DNA of 64,000 bases. Source: Salminus brasiliensis. Taxonomy: Eukaryota > Chordata > Actinopteri > Characiformes > Bryconidae. Shown here in pieces: positions 22,955 through 35,239 of the stretch. Position 1 is the first letter of the stretch. Every line of letters begins with the position of its first letter. Under the pieces are notes generated by a model. The model searched no databases. It had not been told where the DNA came from and saw nothing but the letters and a program-made list of their open reading frames with translations. The stretch covers positions 645,480 through 709,479 of the forward strand of contig NC_132901.1 in assembly GCF_030463535.1 (NCBI RefSeq), given 5' to 3'. A program made the position numbers and the translations under genes.

Positions 22955-24478
22955 ATGAGATCAGTTAGTAAAGACAGTCAGTCTGTGGTGGTCTGGTGTG
23001 GCCTGAGCTGCAGGGCCTCACTGTGTGTTTCCTGTTTTTGCAGGTCTGAACTTTGATGCTGCTGAGGTCTCAGGCTTGTGATCATGTAAGGGAGTAAGGG
23101 GGTGGGGGGGAGGTGATTCTTTACATATACATGTATTAGTTTATATGATGCTACAATCAGCAATTAATGTGATTTAGCTTTAGTTTGCTGTAGTTGTAAG
23201 GGCGCACCTGCAGCTCATTGTCTAGGTCTATGCATGGTGAGCTACTGTTTCGCCTTTGCATGTCTATGAGGTGGCCGATGCTAACCACAGATGTTTCCAT
23301 AACTGTGTATGTGTGTTTCTGGGTGCAGGGGGGTGGTTCAAACTACAGGTTCTTAAGGACAATATCACTCAGCAGTTTCATATTGCACTTCTTTTCAGTG
23401 CACTCCTATAAGCGTTGTCAAGTCTTAATCAGATCTCGGATCAGTTCCTCTACCAAGTCTAAAAGGTGCAGAACTGGAGTAAGATCAGTCAGTAAAGACA
23501 GTCAATGTGTGATGGGCTGATGTGTCCCTTGCTGCAAGGTGTCACTGTGGGTTTCCTGTCCTAGCATGTGCAGCAAAACCAAAACAAGGCTACAAAGAAT
23601 GTTGTTTGAAGTAGGGTACGTTTATAATGGCACTTTATTAATTACCATGCAAAAGCATTGCCATGTCTGGGAGCACCACAGCAGTGTTGCCTGGGGAATT
23701 TTAGTGTAAAAAAGGCCTCACTGGTTCACATTGCATACAATTAGGCTACCAGCCACCTATAGTTAGCTTCCTGTTAGGTTAGGGTTGGAGTCCTGGGAGA
23801 ACCTTCTGGCTACAGGCTCACATCTCTTGTCTCCAACCCACCCATGTTAAGAATATGTTTGGGGTTAGGATTAGTGTCAGGCCCAAGCTTATGGTTAATG
23901 CTTATTGTGGTTTCTGTCAGGCCCTCGTCATCGCGCCCTCCCCTGGTGTGATCCTTATTGCACATTGTCTGTTCATGTGTTTCACCTGGGACTGGGAGTA
24001 CTTAAGGAGCGTAATCCTCTTTGGTCACTGCCGTGAATTCAACAATACTGATCCAGACTTAACCTTACCCAACCGTTTTGGTGGTCATGGTATCTCGGTG
24101 GATCGCTTTGTGTCTCCACGACTCACTTTGTATCACTTAAGCTCTGGTAGAATCTCCTAGAAGCTCTGCGATTCCTCATGCGACGACGGCGTGTACAGGT
24201 TGGCAGTGTTTAGCTCATAGTTAGGTGTGTTCAAGGGTCTTTTCTTAAGGCAAGTGAGTTACGGACGCCTCCTGTTCATGTCCCTAAGCTACCTCTCCTC
24301 TAACCAGTCTCTGCTAGTTCAGGTCAGATCTGAAAGTTGCATCTGCAGTGTGCAGAGATCGTGTGAGATCAGACAGCATAGATAGACAGTTTGTTGTGGC
24401 CTGATGTGGCCTAGGTTTCAGGGCCTCGCTGTGGGTTTCCTGTTTTTAGCGTGGCTCTGTCAGTGTGGGGGAGGAGAC
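22955..24478 (-). promoter_or_regulatory. Locus upstream element, three copies (above VR4)
   Basis: Copies at 22955-23075, about 23475-23575 and 24362-24478 share GCCTGAGCTGCAGGGCCTCA-type and TGTGGGTTTCCTGT-type blocks. The nearest begins about 0.8 kb above the VR4 promoter; the farthest is closer to the 3' end of VR5. Confidence 0.45.
23915..24200 (+). mobile_element. LTR fragment
   Basis: Starts TGTCAGGCCCTCGTCATC and continues with CACCTGGGACTGGGAGTACT, matching the start of the complete solo LTR at 26218-26943 (reverse strand). The far end is lost. Confidence 0.5.
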
Positions 24479-25160
24479 CCATTGCTGTTTATCTGATTTT
24501 CTCACATTAACCCACAATGTTTCCATTAGTCAGTGAACAGATGAATCTAATTCTGATTTTAATTCCATTCTGATTTCCAGTGGATGGGGACCAGTTTTGT
24601 GAGTAAAGTTTCACTCTAGACTTAAGGGTCTATAAGGGTCCTACATAGAGGCTGTGAGTGGGAGTGGCAGGGTAAGCAGGTCTTATTCAGTTGTTAGAAA
24701 TGGAGAACAGCAGCAGCACTCACATTCAATCTCAATCTCACATTACATGCTGGTGTCTATGACAAGGTTCAAATACACGCACCAGATGGACTTAACCCCT
24801 GTCCAGGGTGCTGAACCCCTGCTATTACTGCCTATAAGCACCAGTCTTCTACTCTTCTGTAATACTTTTGTACACCAATTGTAGCCACTGGTGGGAAAAC
24901 TGGTGGATTTCTCTCATCACAGAGCAACACTACAGTATTTTCTCAGGTAATGGCCCATAAGGGGAAGGTGCCAGCCATTCCCATTTCAAACTCAGAGACA
25001 AATTAATTAAAGTGGTGGGCAGCATTTGCTTATAATCCGAATGATCGGTTGGCTTTAGTGTTGTTCTTGACTACCTGTTGTGGTAGTAGAGATGTATGTA
25101 GTGATGTGAGACCAATCTTCACCATTCCAAACAGTTCAGTAGCATTTTTTAAAAATACGC

Positions 25161-25166
25161 TTTATT
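25161..25166 (-). terminator. VR5 poly(A) signal
   Basis: AATAAA on the minus strand about 380 bp beyond the VR5 stop, in the TTTATTAGATTTCAGTG context shared by VR1 to VR4. Confidence 0.5.
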
Positions 25167-25545
25167 AGATTTCAGTGAAATCTGAGAATGTTGTCTAACA
25201 AAACCATAAAAATCATAATCAGTACTGTCAGCAAAAAGTACTAGAAGAAAATAAGTCCTAAAATTGCTCAAAAGATGCTAATAGTTTGAAAATCTATAGA
25301 CGATCTACCAAATAGAGTCAATCCCCTTATTTTTATACTCAAAAACAAATGAGGTAAAGCTAACTAAGATAAACAGCACAAGAACAAACAAAGATTTATA
25401 TAATATATAATAATAACAGTCTGAATTCAGCAGATTTATGACCCCCTGAACTTAATGACCTGAAGCTAAATCAAAATCCAACCTCGCTGCCTGTGATCCC
25501 TCAACTCTTCAATGTAATAAACATCCAGAATCTTCCTCAGAAGCT

Positions 25546-27615
25546 CTACATCCTCTCAGTTTTAACCTCAGAATAAGTGCTGAAATCAGAGCTTTCAGCT
25601 CTCCTTTTCTTCTTCAGACATCTCTGTCCACTGTTTGGGAGATCCAACGTAGCATAACAAACATCATGTTCTCCAACCTACAGTAGAGGTGTCCCATTAA
25701 TGAACTACACAACGTTCACCATATGTGCAGTGTAGAGTAGGTGGAAATGTGTACTGTACCTCATCATGGTTGCTTATTTTTACGTTTCCTCGTTGGTCTG
25801 CGGTCATGATGGTGAGGAACATAAGAACACAGTCACACAGACAAAGAAAGGGATTTGCAGAGACAACCATGGGATTATTATATGCCGGATTAACCAACAT
25901 TATTTCATATTTTACAGGTTTTAGAATCATCAGGGACTGTACCTTTGGTTCTGGTTCTGCAGATACTGTACACACAGATGGAGAAGATCAGTGAGGAGAA
26001 CACACTGACCAGCAGCATCCAGCAGATGCTACAGTCGGATACAGGAGGGTGGGGGAGGTCTAACAGTGAAGGATAACCGCAACAGTGGACGTTATTTATT
26101 ATTCAGCAAACCAAGAGAGTTTATGGACCAATAAGCACAAGGTCCAGATCATTAGCAAGCTTAGACTATCTAGGAATTGGTGAATTCAGCTTCATAATTG
26201 GTCATCTTGCAGCTCATTGTCATGGCGTGCTAGGCCAGACCAAGTTGGGAAGAACATTCACAGAGATGGTCTCAAACCAAGGATAAAACGAGGCAAACAA
26301 TGCAGCAACTATGGGGTACAAACACAACACAAACCTGACAAACAAGAGGGTGAACCAAAAACGAATCTGGGACTGGGGGTTGAGCTGGCGTGAGCAGTTA
26401 TTGCTGGGGGGGAAACCAAAAGGGGACCAGAAAGGAATCCTGCAGGCAGAGCTTGGGCTAAACAGGGGTTAACGTTAACTGCAGTTGAACGGTGCTATAA
26501 CGACAAAGGGGAGAGAGCTGGGGGACCAGCTACTGAGCAAAAACTGCAAGGCAGACCAAACCTGGAACCACAGTGTGCTGCCTTGAGTGAGGGTCGCCTA
26601 GCTGGGATGTGGGTAGCCATAGAAACCAGACCGCGAGCGAGCGAGCTATGCTGATAATGTGGATAGCAGGGTGACCTGCTCCTGAATGAGGACACAGAGC
26701 AGAAACTGGCCTCAACACACCTCTAACAGTACGGGGAACCTCTCGGGCGACCTCAAGGTCCCAAACGATACAATTCTCGGCAGGTGTCGAGGCTCCTTAA
26801 GTACCCCCAGTCCCAGGTGTAACTCATGAAATGAGACACTGAATCAAACACATGAATGAAAACAAGCCGGAAGTCCTTATTTGGGCCTGTGGGCAGCAGC
26901 TCGGAATCGCCCCGGGGGAGGGCGTGATACCGAGGGACTGACACTCATGAGCAATCAATTCCAGTCTGAATGTTTATGTAGAGAAAGCATTGTATAAAAC
27001 CATATCCATAAAAAGAATTTGAGATTTGATATTAATTTCATAAATCAGCAGGTCTAATGAATAGGTCACAAGACTCAGCAAGTCAGAGAGAGTAAACTTA
27101 CCAATGAGAGAGAGTCGAGTCGTCTGTTTTCCAAAATAATAAACACCTCTGGATTGTGTATCATTGGTCTTTCTCTCCTGCCAAGCGCAGTAGTACACTC
27201 CCAGGTCTGCCTCAGAAACGTTCTTCACCAGCAGATCAAGAGATAAGTTGGAGGAATTCCACTTAATAGAGTAACGTGGCAGCAGGCTTTCAGTTGTCAT
27301 AATGAAGGGAGGCTGATGGTGGTGCGAGCAGTTCCTAAACCAAACGGTCTTAAATCCAGTCTTCCAAACACAGTCGCTGTAGAGAGTGACGTTGTCTCCT
27401 GGTCTGACCCTCATCTCCACATCTTCTCCAAAAGTCCTGGAGAACCAAACACCTGAAACCCCTGAAACCCAAAAGCTTGCTTTAGACTTGCTTTATTTGG
27501 AACCTGTGTAAAAACACACCTCCCAAATCCTAAATTACTCAACTAGATCAAAATGAGCAGATGTGAAAGTTTACTTACACCCGAGAGCCAGGAGAACAGC
27601 TCTTGCTCTCTCCAT
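25546..27615 (-). CDS. VR5: V-set Ig, ITIM-bearing inhibitory receptor
   Basis: Exons: 27579-27615, 27102-27452, 25943-26059, 25760-25797, 25546-25677, giving 224 residues, the shortest member. The signal peptide is MERARAVLLALGC. The V domain has VTLYSDC, VWFRNCSHHHQPP, EADLGVYYCA and G-K-Q-T-T-R-L. The stalk is very short and the TM reads SDCSICWMLLVSVFSSL. Exon 4 codes only about 13 residues. The tail has VCYATL (Tyr189) and STYSEV (Tyr216) and ends K-T-E-R-M. Intron 2 carries a 726-bp solo LTR insertion. Function inferred as for VR1. Confidence 0.8.
26218..26943 (-). mobile_element. Solo LTR with 5-bp target duplication
   Basis: The element runs from TGTCATGG to GACTGACA, so its ends are the inverted TGTCA/TGACA typical of LTRs. 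It is flanked on both sides by CTCAT (26213-26217 and 26944-26948), a perfect 5-bp target-site duplication. No internal retroelement sequence is present, so it is a solo LTR. It sits in intron 2 of VR5. Fragments of the same family lie at 1-305 and 23915-24200. Confidence 0.8.
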
Positions 27616-27672
27616 CTCAGAGAATGGTGCTGGAGGGCGGAGGATATTGAGGGCCTTTGAAGTGTCCGTAAG

Positions 27673-27720
27673 CTCTGATTGGTCCACGTCAGTGGAACAT
27701 TTCTATTTTCGATTACGTCT
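27673..27720 (-). promoter_or_regulatory. VR5 promoter: CRE + CCAAT module
   Basis: CCAAT at 27678-27682 and TGACGT at 27686-27691 on the minus strand, with the conserved TTTCTATTTTCGATTACG flank, about 65 bp above the ATG. Confidence 0.55.
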
Positions 27721-28249
27721 CACAGCACAGTGGTTAGCGTTGAAGAATGAACCTGATCTACACCAGCGAATCTATGTTGACTTGGTGGGTTTTGGTTTAG
27801 GATTTGTTAGCAGTCAAGTAAAGTCAAATACAGTAAACATGAGTAGATATAGAAGAAACTGCTTTGCTGCTCTGCTGTGTTTCTAAACACAGTGCTGGCT
27901 CTAGAGGCCTCCAGGATTACCACTGTGAACCAGTTCTCTCAAATAAACTAAACTTTTATAGGCACTACAGTTTGCAGATCACTGATATCAGATGCATTTG
28001 AACCCATTTAAACTTCAACTTGTGCTTTTGGTCATGTCAACTATTAACTGATTCTGGGACAGTGTCCAACGGGCTAATGTTCAGTAGATCGATCATTACA
28101 GATTGTTAAATTTGTTGCTGGTGAGCTTCCAGATTTCATTTTCTTTTGTATGTAGGTTTGTGAAATTAGGTTGACTGATCATGGCTGAATCAGTAGACTG
28201 TAGAACAGTTACCAACTCTAACTCAACATTAATTGCAGCCAATAGTAAG

Positions 28250-28640
28250 TGAATGTCAGTCATTAGAGGCAGTCAGTGTGGAACGTAGTTTGGCCTTATA
28301 GCTGTGGGTTTCCGGTTTTTGCATGTTTGCACTCTGCTGTTGAGCTTTCAGGCTGCAAGGTTTTGTGGGGGGAAGAGTGTGAAGAGCAGTGCAGTTGTAA
28401 GGATGCAACAACCAGAGCATCAACCTTTCATCATCTTTCATCATCACCATCAATTTCTTGATATTCAGACTCGGATTGCAGAGACCAGTGACCAAATACT
28501 AGAGTACCACTGTAACCAGGTCTGAAAGTTGCCTCTACACAGAACAGTAGAACAGGTCTGAGATCAGTCCATGTGTGGAGGTCTGGAGTTTCCTAGACTG
28601 CAGAGCATGACTGTGTTTCCTGTTTTAGAATGCCTCTCAA
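28250..28640 (-). promoter_or_regulatory. Locus upstream element, two copies (above VR5)
   Basis: Copies at about 28254-28352 and 28556-28632 with GTCATTAGAGGCAGTCAGTG, CTGTGGGTTTCCGGTTTT and GACTGTGTTTCCTGTTTT. The first begins about 0.55 kb above the VR5 promoter. Confidence 0.4.
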
Positions 28641-28814
28641 ACTCATAGAAATCATAGATTTATACAATGCTAAACAAGTAACAATATACAATGGCATACA
28701 TTTGGACACCCCACCTTTCTTTTTTTTTAGTCTTGTTTTCCCCATTGGTTTTGCCAATTGACCCACCCATTCATAGCTCCCACTAGCACAAGCAATGCTG
28801 ATCTCATCTGATTC

Positions 28815-29320
28815 ATGTCAAGTCAAGTCAAGTCAGATTTATTTGTGTAGCTTTTTACAACTGTTGTCGTCACAAAGCAGCTTTACATAATTAGTAATTA
28901 ATAAAAGACAGAGACAAAAAGAAGAAAGAAGAAATGACGTAAGACATGATGGATCAAAGACCCCCCGTGAGCAGCCAACGGCGACAGTGGCAAGGAGAAC
29001 CTCCCTCAGAGCTGGAGGAAGAAACCTTGGGAGGAACCAAGACTCACTGGGGGGACCCGACCGACCTCCTCTGATCAGAACTATTTAAACATTATTGATA
29101 AAAATTATCAAACCAGAAACAACAGATAGTTAATTAGAGTCCATTTAGGTTTAACATGGTCATTGAACAGGTAGCAGTGGTAGGAGGGTGTGCCGCTGGT
29201 CTGGCATGGGTGGTGGTCGGGGGCCTGCTGGTCGGACTGGTAGGTGGCAGCTGGTCTGACACAGGTAAAAGGGACCTCAGCGGGCAATCTTCCAGCAAGT
29301 CAGGCTGGGTGGCCATTTAA
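28815..29320. repeat. Teleost interspersed repeat
   Basis: Starts with (TCAAG)n, then AGATTTATTTGTGTAGCTTT, AAAGCAGCTTTACATAAT, GGCAAGGAGAACCTCCCT and AGAAACCTTGGGAGGAACC. This is a pattern common in ostariophysan genomes. A partial copy starts near 39838. No gene. Confidence 0.5.
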
Positions 29321-30004
29321 TCAGAGAAGGTAAAAAGAGAAAGTTAGTTCTGAGAGGATTTTATAGAGAGCAGAGAATGTTGAGCAGTAGCCAATCAAGC
29401 CAGTCACTGCCTCTTTTTCAAACTGTTGCCATAACTGGTTTCCAGCTCCATCACAACAGCAACACAAATGCCTGTGCCAGCCAACATTGCTTAAGACTGA
29501 AAATCTTAATAAATGCTTGATACATGTTGGTATGAGTCCAGTTGAGGTCTGGAAGACCAAGTAAAACTCGTTGAAACACTGTTCTAGTGTGCAGCAATAC
29601 CTCCACAAATACGATCTTCATGCAGGAGTCTTCTAAACACATTTCCTGTGTTTCCTTCGCGTTCAAATGAAACGTCTAGAGAACAACAACTGTCCGTGGT
29701 GCTGAAATCCACACAGGCCCATTTACCCTGATTTGAGGTTTTCAGTGCTTTGTGGAGACCTGTCTACAGTCAGGAAATGAGACAACCCATGTATTAAAAG
29801 TCAGAGGTTCAGTATTTCACAATGAACACTAATACCATGATTGTCAGTTTATTGTATCCAACTTTGACTATTTATTCAGTCAGTCAACATATCAGAACAC
29901 ATCAGTGATTCCCAGCCCTGGGCTTGTTAAGTTGTCCAGCTCTAGCACACCGATTTAAACAATTTAAAAGGATGGTAATCTTAGTGATTTGATTGGCTGA
30001 ATCT

Positions 30005-30300
30005 GGTGGCCTAGAGCAATGGTCAAAAGCCGATCTGCACCAAGAGCTCTTCCAGCTTCAAGTACGGCTCGGCTCGACCCGCCATCCCTTAAGATCCACG
30101 GAAGACGAGCGTCCAGACTTTTTACTGTCCTGCGCCAAAGTGGTGGAACGAACTTCCCCTGGGTGTCCGAACAGCAAAGTCCAACGCTCGCTGTCCTCAA
30201 ACCCAGACTGAAGACCCTCCTCTTCTGAGAGGACTTGGGTGAAGAGTAGAGTATTATGGTCTCCATATTGACTCCAAATGCCTTAAATGTAAATTCTTTA
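30005..30300 (+). mobile_element. L2-like LINE 3' end
   Basis: Translates in broken frames to the C-terminal end of an L2-type reverse transcriptase (R-L-D-P-P-S-L-K, then L-K-P-R-L-K-T-L-L-F) and ends in a CCTTAAATGTAAA tail. It is dead. Its close relative is at 31015-31312. Confidence 0.65.
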
Positions 30301-30388
30301 AAATTGTTGGGAACCAGGGTTGGGAAGCATTGAATTATACACCACATTTTGGCAAGCCAGCCAGGAGTCTTTTCAGATTGTCCATAGT

Positions 30389-30394
30389 TTTATT
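30389..30394 (-). terminator. VR6 poly(A) signal (candidate)
   Basis: AATAAA on the minus strand about 170 bp beyond the VR6 stop. Others lie farther on, beyond the LINE fragment (29848, 29871). Confidence 0.35.
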
Positions 30395-30561
30395 GTGGGT
30401 TTTGTTTTAAATTCATAAACCATAATGGACCATGTTTGTAATAGAAATATGTAAATGAAAAACATTTAAACATAATTTGATGTAAAGGTAGCATGCCACT
30501 AACATAGCAAACCCATTTCCAAGAGGTGCACTAGAGGGAATTTGCAGTAATACAGCAGTGA

Positions 30562-32303
30562 TCAGAAGATCTCCACTCTCTCAAACTTAACCTCAGAATA
30601 AGTGCTGAAATCAGAGCTCTCAACTCTCTTCTTCTTCTTCTTCTTCTGACGTTTCTGTCCTCTGCTTGGAAGATCCAGTGAAGCATAACACACACCATCT
30701 TCTCCAGCCTGCAGGAGATCCAGAAACATCTGACTTACAGAGAACTGTACATATAAGTGTAACACATGGGTGGGTGGGTGATTGTGCTCTGCTACCTCTT
30801 CACTTCTTCTCTCTTTCTGATTCTCTTTTGTCTTCCCATGATTGGGTTTCTGCTCCACTGCAAATGAATAAGAATGGAAAGCTAAGCACAGCAAGCTAAA
30901 TCCAAGAGCATTAGCACTCCATTCATTGACCTCTTTGTCCAACTACAAAGGCTGCCCAGGTCATCAGATTCAGGACTACAAAGCCAAGACTGAACCAGCC
31001 AGCCCCTCCGTACTTGATGGCGATGATCAAAAGCTGATCTGCACCAAGAGCCCTTTCAGCTTCAAGTACGGCTCGGCTCGACCCGCCATCCTTTAAGATC
31101 CACGGAAGACGAGCGTCCAGACTTTTTTCTGTCCTGCACCGAAGTGGTGGAACGAGCTTCCCCTGAGTGTCCGAACAGCAGAGTCCAACGCTTGCTGTCC
31201 TCAAACCCAGACTGAAGACCCTCCTTTTCTGAGAGGACTTGGGCGATTAGCAGAGTGTCTAAGATTAGTTGCTCTGGATAAGAGCGTCTGCTAAATGCCT
31301 TAAATGTAAATCGAGAACCTCTAATAGACAATGTGAAGAACCTTTACATCAATTGAAGCTTTTTAGAATTTTAGAAGATTCTCCAAAAGTGGCTCTTCTA
31401 TCACATCACTCAAAAGAACTCTTTGTAGAACCTTTATGTTCAAGAGTGCAAGAGTGGATCTGTGGTTGACTGACCAGTGAAGAAGATATACTGTTTGATT
31501 GCATCACATAGAAATATCTTCAGTGATTAAAGCCACTTTCTCAGACCCTGATTAAGCCTAAAGTCAAACTAAGAAGAATCTCCAATGGTGATTCAGCTGG
31601 CCTTGAAGTTTAGTCTACGACTAAGCTTAATCCAGCAAACAATTGATAATCAATACAATCTTAAAACTTGAAGGTAAGAAAGTGCTCAGTGGTCAGTACC
31701 TTTGGTTCTGGTTCTGCAGATGAAGTACACACAGGTGGAGGAGAGCAGTGAGGAGAGGACAACACACAGAGGACACACACTGACCAGCAGCTTCCAGCAG
31801 GTGCTACAATCTGCCACTGGAGAGGTGGAGGTGGTCTGGGGGAGATCAGTATTTGGCACGGTCTGGGTGGGGTCAGCACATGGGGTCATCACTCCTGCAT
31901 CAACTAGTGAAGCAACACTCAATGTTCAGGGGCAGAATGAGTGACAAGATACATCTTTACCATCAACACAGGGTCAACATTCCACACATTCCAAACTGAA
32001 TTCTTTACCTATCTGTTAAGCATGGTGGTGGTAGCAGCTTGCTGTGGGTCTGTTTTCCCAGTGGACAGATGGACTACCTTAGTATTCTCAAGTATAACCT
32101 CAAACCATTAGCTAGTGTTGCAACAGGACAATGACCCCAAACACAAAAACTTTTTTTAGTGGTCTCTTTCCAAAGTCCTGACCTCAACTAGAAGGACTTT
32201 GCATTAAAGGTCAGGAAACCAACACATGTAACTGAACTCAACCAAAAATCCAACCAGAATTCTGACAGACGCTTGTTGATGGCTACCAATAGCATCTGTG
32301 CTG

Positions 32304-32362
<59 letters not shown>

Positions 32363-33119
32363 TTTTGGGGGAAATGTGCTAATGTTCAATACTGGGCAGA
32401 TGGATTAGGAATACTGACAACTGACCAGCTATTTTGGTCATTTTTTAGTACATAGCTCTTTAACTAGCTGGAGAAAAATGGCAGTTGCCTTATTTAGACA
32501 GGTGCACTCTCACAGATTTGGCGTTATCAAAAATAAAGCAGCTAGCTTGATGCTAGCAAATATTTCACTGCAGTCGTAATGGTGGTGAAACTTGCAGTTC
32601 TGGATGTTTTTAGAATTCAAGAATCAGAAGGCCGGAAAGTGTGAACTTACCAATGAGAGAGAGTCGAGTGACCCTTTTTCCAAAATGATAAACATCTTTC
32701 AATCGTAGTGCGCAGTAGTACACACCCAGGTCGGATTCAGAGACGTTACTCAGCAGAAGATTCTGGGACTGGTTCGTGTAATTCCGTCTAAACGAGTAAC
32801 GTGGCATCAAACGTTCTGTTATAATGAGAGGAGGCTGACCCTTGTGTGAACAGTTTCTAAACCAAACTGTAGTAAATCCACCCTTCGGAACACAGTCGCT
32901 GTGGAGAACAGCATTGTCCCCTGGCCTGACTCTGGCCTCCACTTCTGCTCCAGAGATCCAGGAGAAGCAAACACCTGAAACCCCTGAAACCCACCAACCT
33001 CACTTTAGACTCAATGCAGAAGATCAGCAGATGTTGGAAATGCTCGAGTTGAAGGTATCAAGAGTGTAAAGGTGTACTTTACCCAAGAGAGCGAGGAGAA
33101 CAGCTCCTGATCTGTCCAT
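30562..33119 (-). CDS. VR6: V-set Ig, ITIM-bearing inhibitory receptor
   Basis: Exons: 33083-33119, 32651-32974, 31700-31894, 30796-30857, 30562-30708, giving 254 residues. The signal peptide is MDRSGAVLLALLG. This is the shortest V domain of the set, with AVLHSDC, VWFRNCSHKGQPP, ESDLGVYYCA and G-K-R-V-T-R-L. The stalk is the longest (two TD/ADxPQT-like repeats: CADPTQTVPN and TDLPQTTSTS), then SDC-type TM sequence ending in FICRTRTK. The tail has VCYASL (Tyr214) and STYSEV (Tyr243) and runs on to V-E-I-F. The first residues after the signal read V-C-F instead of V-W-F. Intron 3 holds an L2 fragment and intron 2 a (TA)n tract and a Tc1 relic. The role is inferred as inhibitory. Confidence 0.8.
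31015..31312 (+). mobile_element. L2-like LINE 3' end in VR6 intron 3
   Basis: Contains GATCTGCACCAAGAGCCCTT and ends with GGATAAGAGCGTCTGCTAAA and TGCCTTAAATGTAAA, the typical tail of fish L2 elements. It is inserted in the intron between the TM and exon 4 of VR6. Confidence 0.65.
32005..32250 (+). mobile_element. Tc1-like transposase relic
   Basis: AGCATGGTGGTGGTAGCAGC and GGACAATGACCCCAAACACA correspond to the G-G-G-S and D-N-D-P-K-H region of Tc1 transposases. It is degraded and lies in VR6 intron 2. Confidence 0.5.
32307..32361. repeat. (TA)n/(CA)n microsatellite
   Basis: About 48 bp of alternating TA followed by a short CA run, in intron 2 of VR6. Confidence 0.9.
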
Positions 33120-33185
33120 CTCTGGACTGAGACTGAGACTGGGCTGATGGTGGTGAGGATGTTTCAAGCGGATGTGCGTGATGAG

Positions 33186-33235
33186 CTCTTATTGGTCCAC
33201 GTCAGTGGAAAATTTCTATTTGCGATTACGTCTCA
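33186..33235 (-). promoter_or_regulatory. VR6 promoter: CRE + CCAAT module
   Basis: CCAAT at 33191-33195 and TGACGT at 33199-33204 on the minus strand, with a slightly altered flank (TTTCTATTTGCGATTACG). Confidence 0.55.
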
Positions 33236-33797
33236 CTCTGTAGTGGTTAATGTTGTTGCTCAGGCAATTCACCAATCAGAGCCATGCAAGCTAATCACAT
33301 GCTTCCTGACGGGTCACATCAACAGTTTGATGTTTGATGTGAATAAGCTGATTCACACCAACTGATCTCTGCTGACTTTCTGGGTCTTTAGGTGTTGTTA
33401 CCAACCAGGTAGTGTCCCATACAGTTGCTTACAGTATTGCCTATAAAATCCTGAGTACAAATTTTCATCCGACCACTCGAGTTCAGTGCTAAACCACAGT
33501 TGCAATGCCCCATCCAGATAGGTAAAGCAGGGAAATCAGAGATCTCCTGTTCTGCAATAGTGCTTTTAGTGATTAGCCACTTTTATTGCAGGCCCGGAGG
33601 ACCAGTGTCCAGCACAGTTTGTGGATTTTCCCACTCAAACATCCCTGATTTCCCTCATTGTTAATTGCCTGGTTCAGTAAGTGTGTATGAAAAGGGAAAT
33701 CACCAAACTTTGCTTGACACTGAACCCCATCCCTCCTAGGACTGGAATTGAAGAACCCTGAGGCAACAGCTCAATGAATCACAACCAAGAGCAAGTC

Positions 33798-35235
33798 GAT
33801 GTCAGTCATTAGAGGCAGTAAGTGTGCAGCGGCCTGAACTGTGGGTTTCCTGTTTTTGCATGTTTGCACTTTGTTGCTGGTGAGTTCTCAGGCTGTGTGG
33901 AGAGTAGTGCAGTTGTAAGGGTGCGCCAACCACAACTTTGACCTGCATGTCCTTACCGGATTTGTTCCAATTTTTAGGAATTCAGAGAGATCCCACTGAC
34001 CAGCAACTAGAGACCAGAAACCAGGGGCCAGAAGCCTGTTACCAGCAACCGCAGACTAGAGAACAAAGACCAAAAACCAGGGACCAGTGGCCAGATGCAA
34101 CCAATAAGTTAGATCTCTGCAGCTCTGAAGCTGACCAGAACACTGACAGATGGAGAGCGCATAGTAAGATCAGAAGCCAGCCCATAGTTATCGTTTATAG
34201 CTTAAGCAGTAAAAACAGAATGCCCTGTATGGTTGCATGGCTAACATCTGTAGGCCTCAGAAGTTGAGAAGAGTCAGTTGTTAGCAGATCTTAGATCAGA
34301 TATTAAAGGCAGTTGCTGTTCAGGGCTCAGATGTTGGCCTGAGCTGCCAGCTTTGATGTGGGTTTCCTGTTTTTGTTCATCTCAGGCTTGGTTGCTGTAG
34401 TGTGTTGGGGGTCTAGGCAAGCTTGAATCTACATATGTACACTTAGCAAAACCACAGTTTTCATTCCAGACCAAACTGGACATGTGTCTGTACAGCTTTT
34501 TTTCAACTGTTTCAGCTGTGATCTAGAAGCTAGCTAAAGTATCAGCTTCTGGATCTCCTGCAGGGAAACTGCCGGCTCTACTTTACAGGGATTTCCACTA
34601 GTATATATATCGAACCCAAGGACCAATCAATAGGTCAAAACTTTTATTACACACTTCTATTCCATAAGATATGAAGATAAGCCTGTTCATTTGTATTGGA
34701 TCTTCATGGAGTCAAAAATGGTTCTTCTATGGTATGAGTATAGGCCATGTTGGGTATACAGGGGGAAAACAGGGGTTAATTTTGGTTAGAAAGATTCAGA
34801 AGGTCTCAAAGGGTCCTGATCTGGACTTGTAGGAGGTCAGTGTACCTAGGCCTTCTCAGAAACTGAAATAAGCTTCTGTTCATCTCTGTATATTTATAGA
34901 CGGCCATCTCTAACCACATATGTTTCCATGAGTGTGGGCAAGTGTGTGTGTGTGTGTGATGGTGTGTGTTTCAGACTCTAGTTTAATTTTCTTTATCATT
35001 TCTAACACTTGAAGAACTTTGGTCTTAGATCTAAAAATAGGCCTTTCTCACTTTCACATGCTGTTACCCTCAGATCCTGGATCAGCTTCTCCACTGAACC
35101 CAGGTCTGAAAGTTGCCTCTACACAGTGCAGAGCTGATGTGAGATCAGGGAGTAAAGAAGGCCAGTATGCGGATGTGGCCTGAGCAGCAGGGCCTCTCTG
35201 TGGGTGGCTGGTGCTCTAAAACTCTCAGGTTTGGA
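33798..35235 (-). promoter_or_regulatory. Locus upstream element, three copies (above VR6)
   Basis: Copies at about 33800-33895, 34288-34395 and 35138-35235 share TGTGGGTTTCCTGTTTTTG or GAGCAGCAGGGCCTC. The nearest begins about 0.6 kb above the VR6 promoter. Confidence 0.42.
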
Positions 35236-35239
35236 GAGA

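Larger units (their letters stand above)
16070..22960. repeat. Tandem duplication unit, copy 2 (VR3+VR4)
   Basis: Head-to-tail copy of 9040-16070, close to identical over long stretches, including introns and intergenic DNA. For example, the 89-bp intron 1 of VR1 and VR3 shows no difference when read by eye. It carries a fossil V exon near 22480-22544 that copy 1 lacks. Confidence 0.85.

Noticed and set aside
29993-31331. Open frames around the two blocks near 30.1 and 31.1 kb
   Set aside because: They are pieces of L2-like LINE reverse transcriptase with stops, not host genes.
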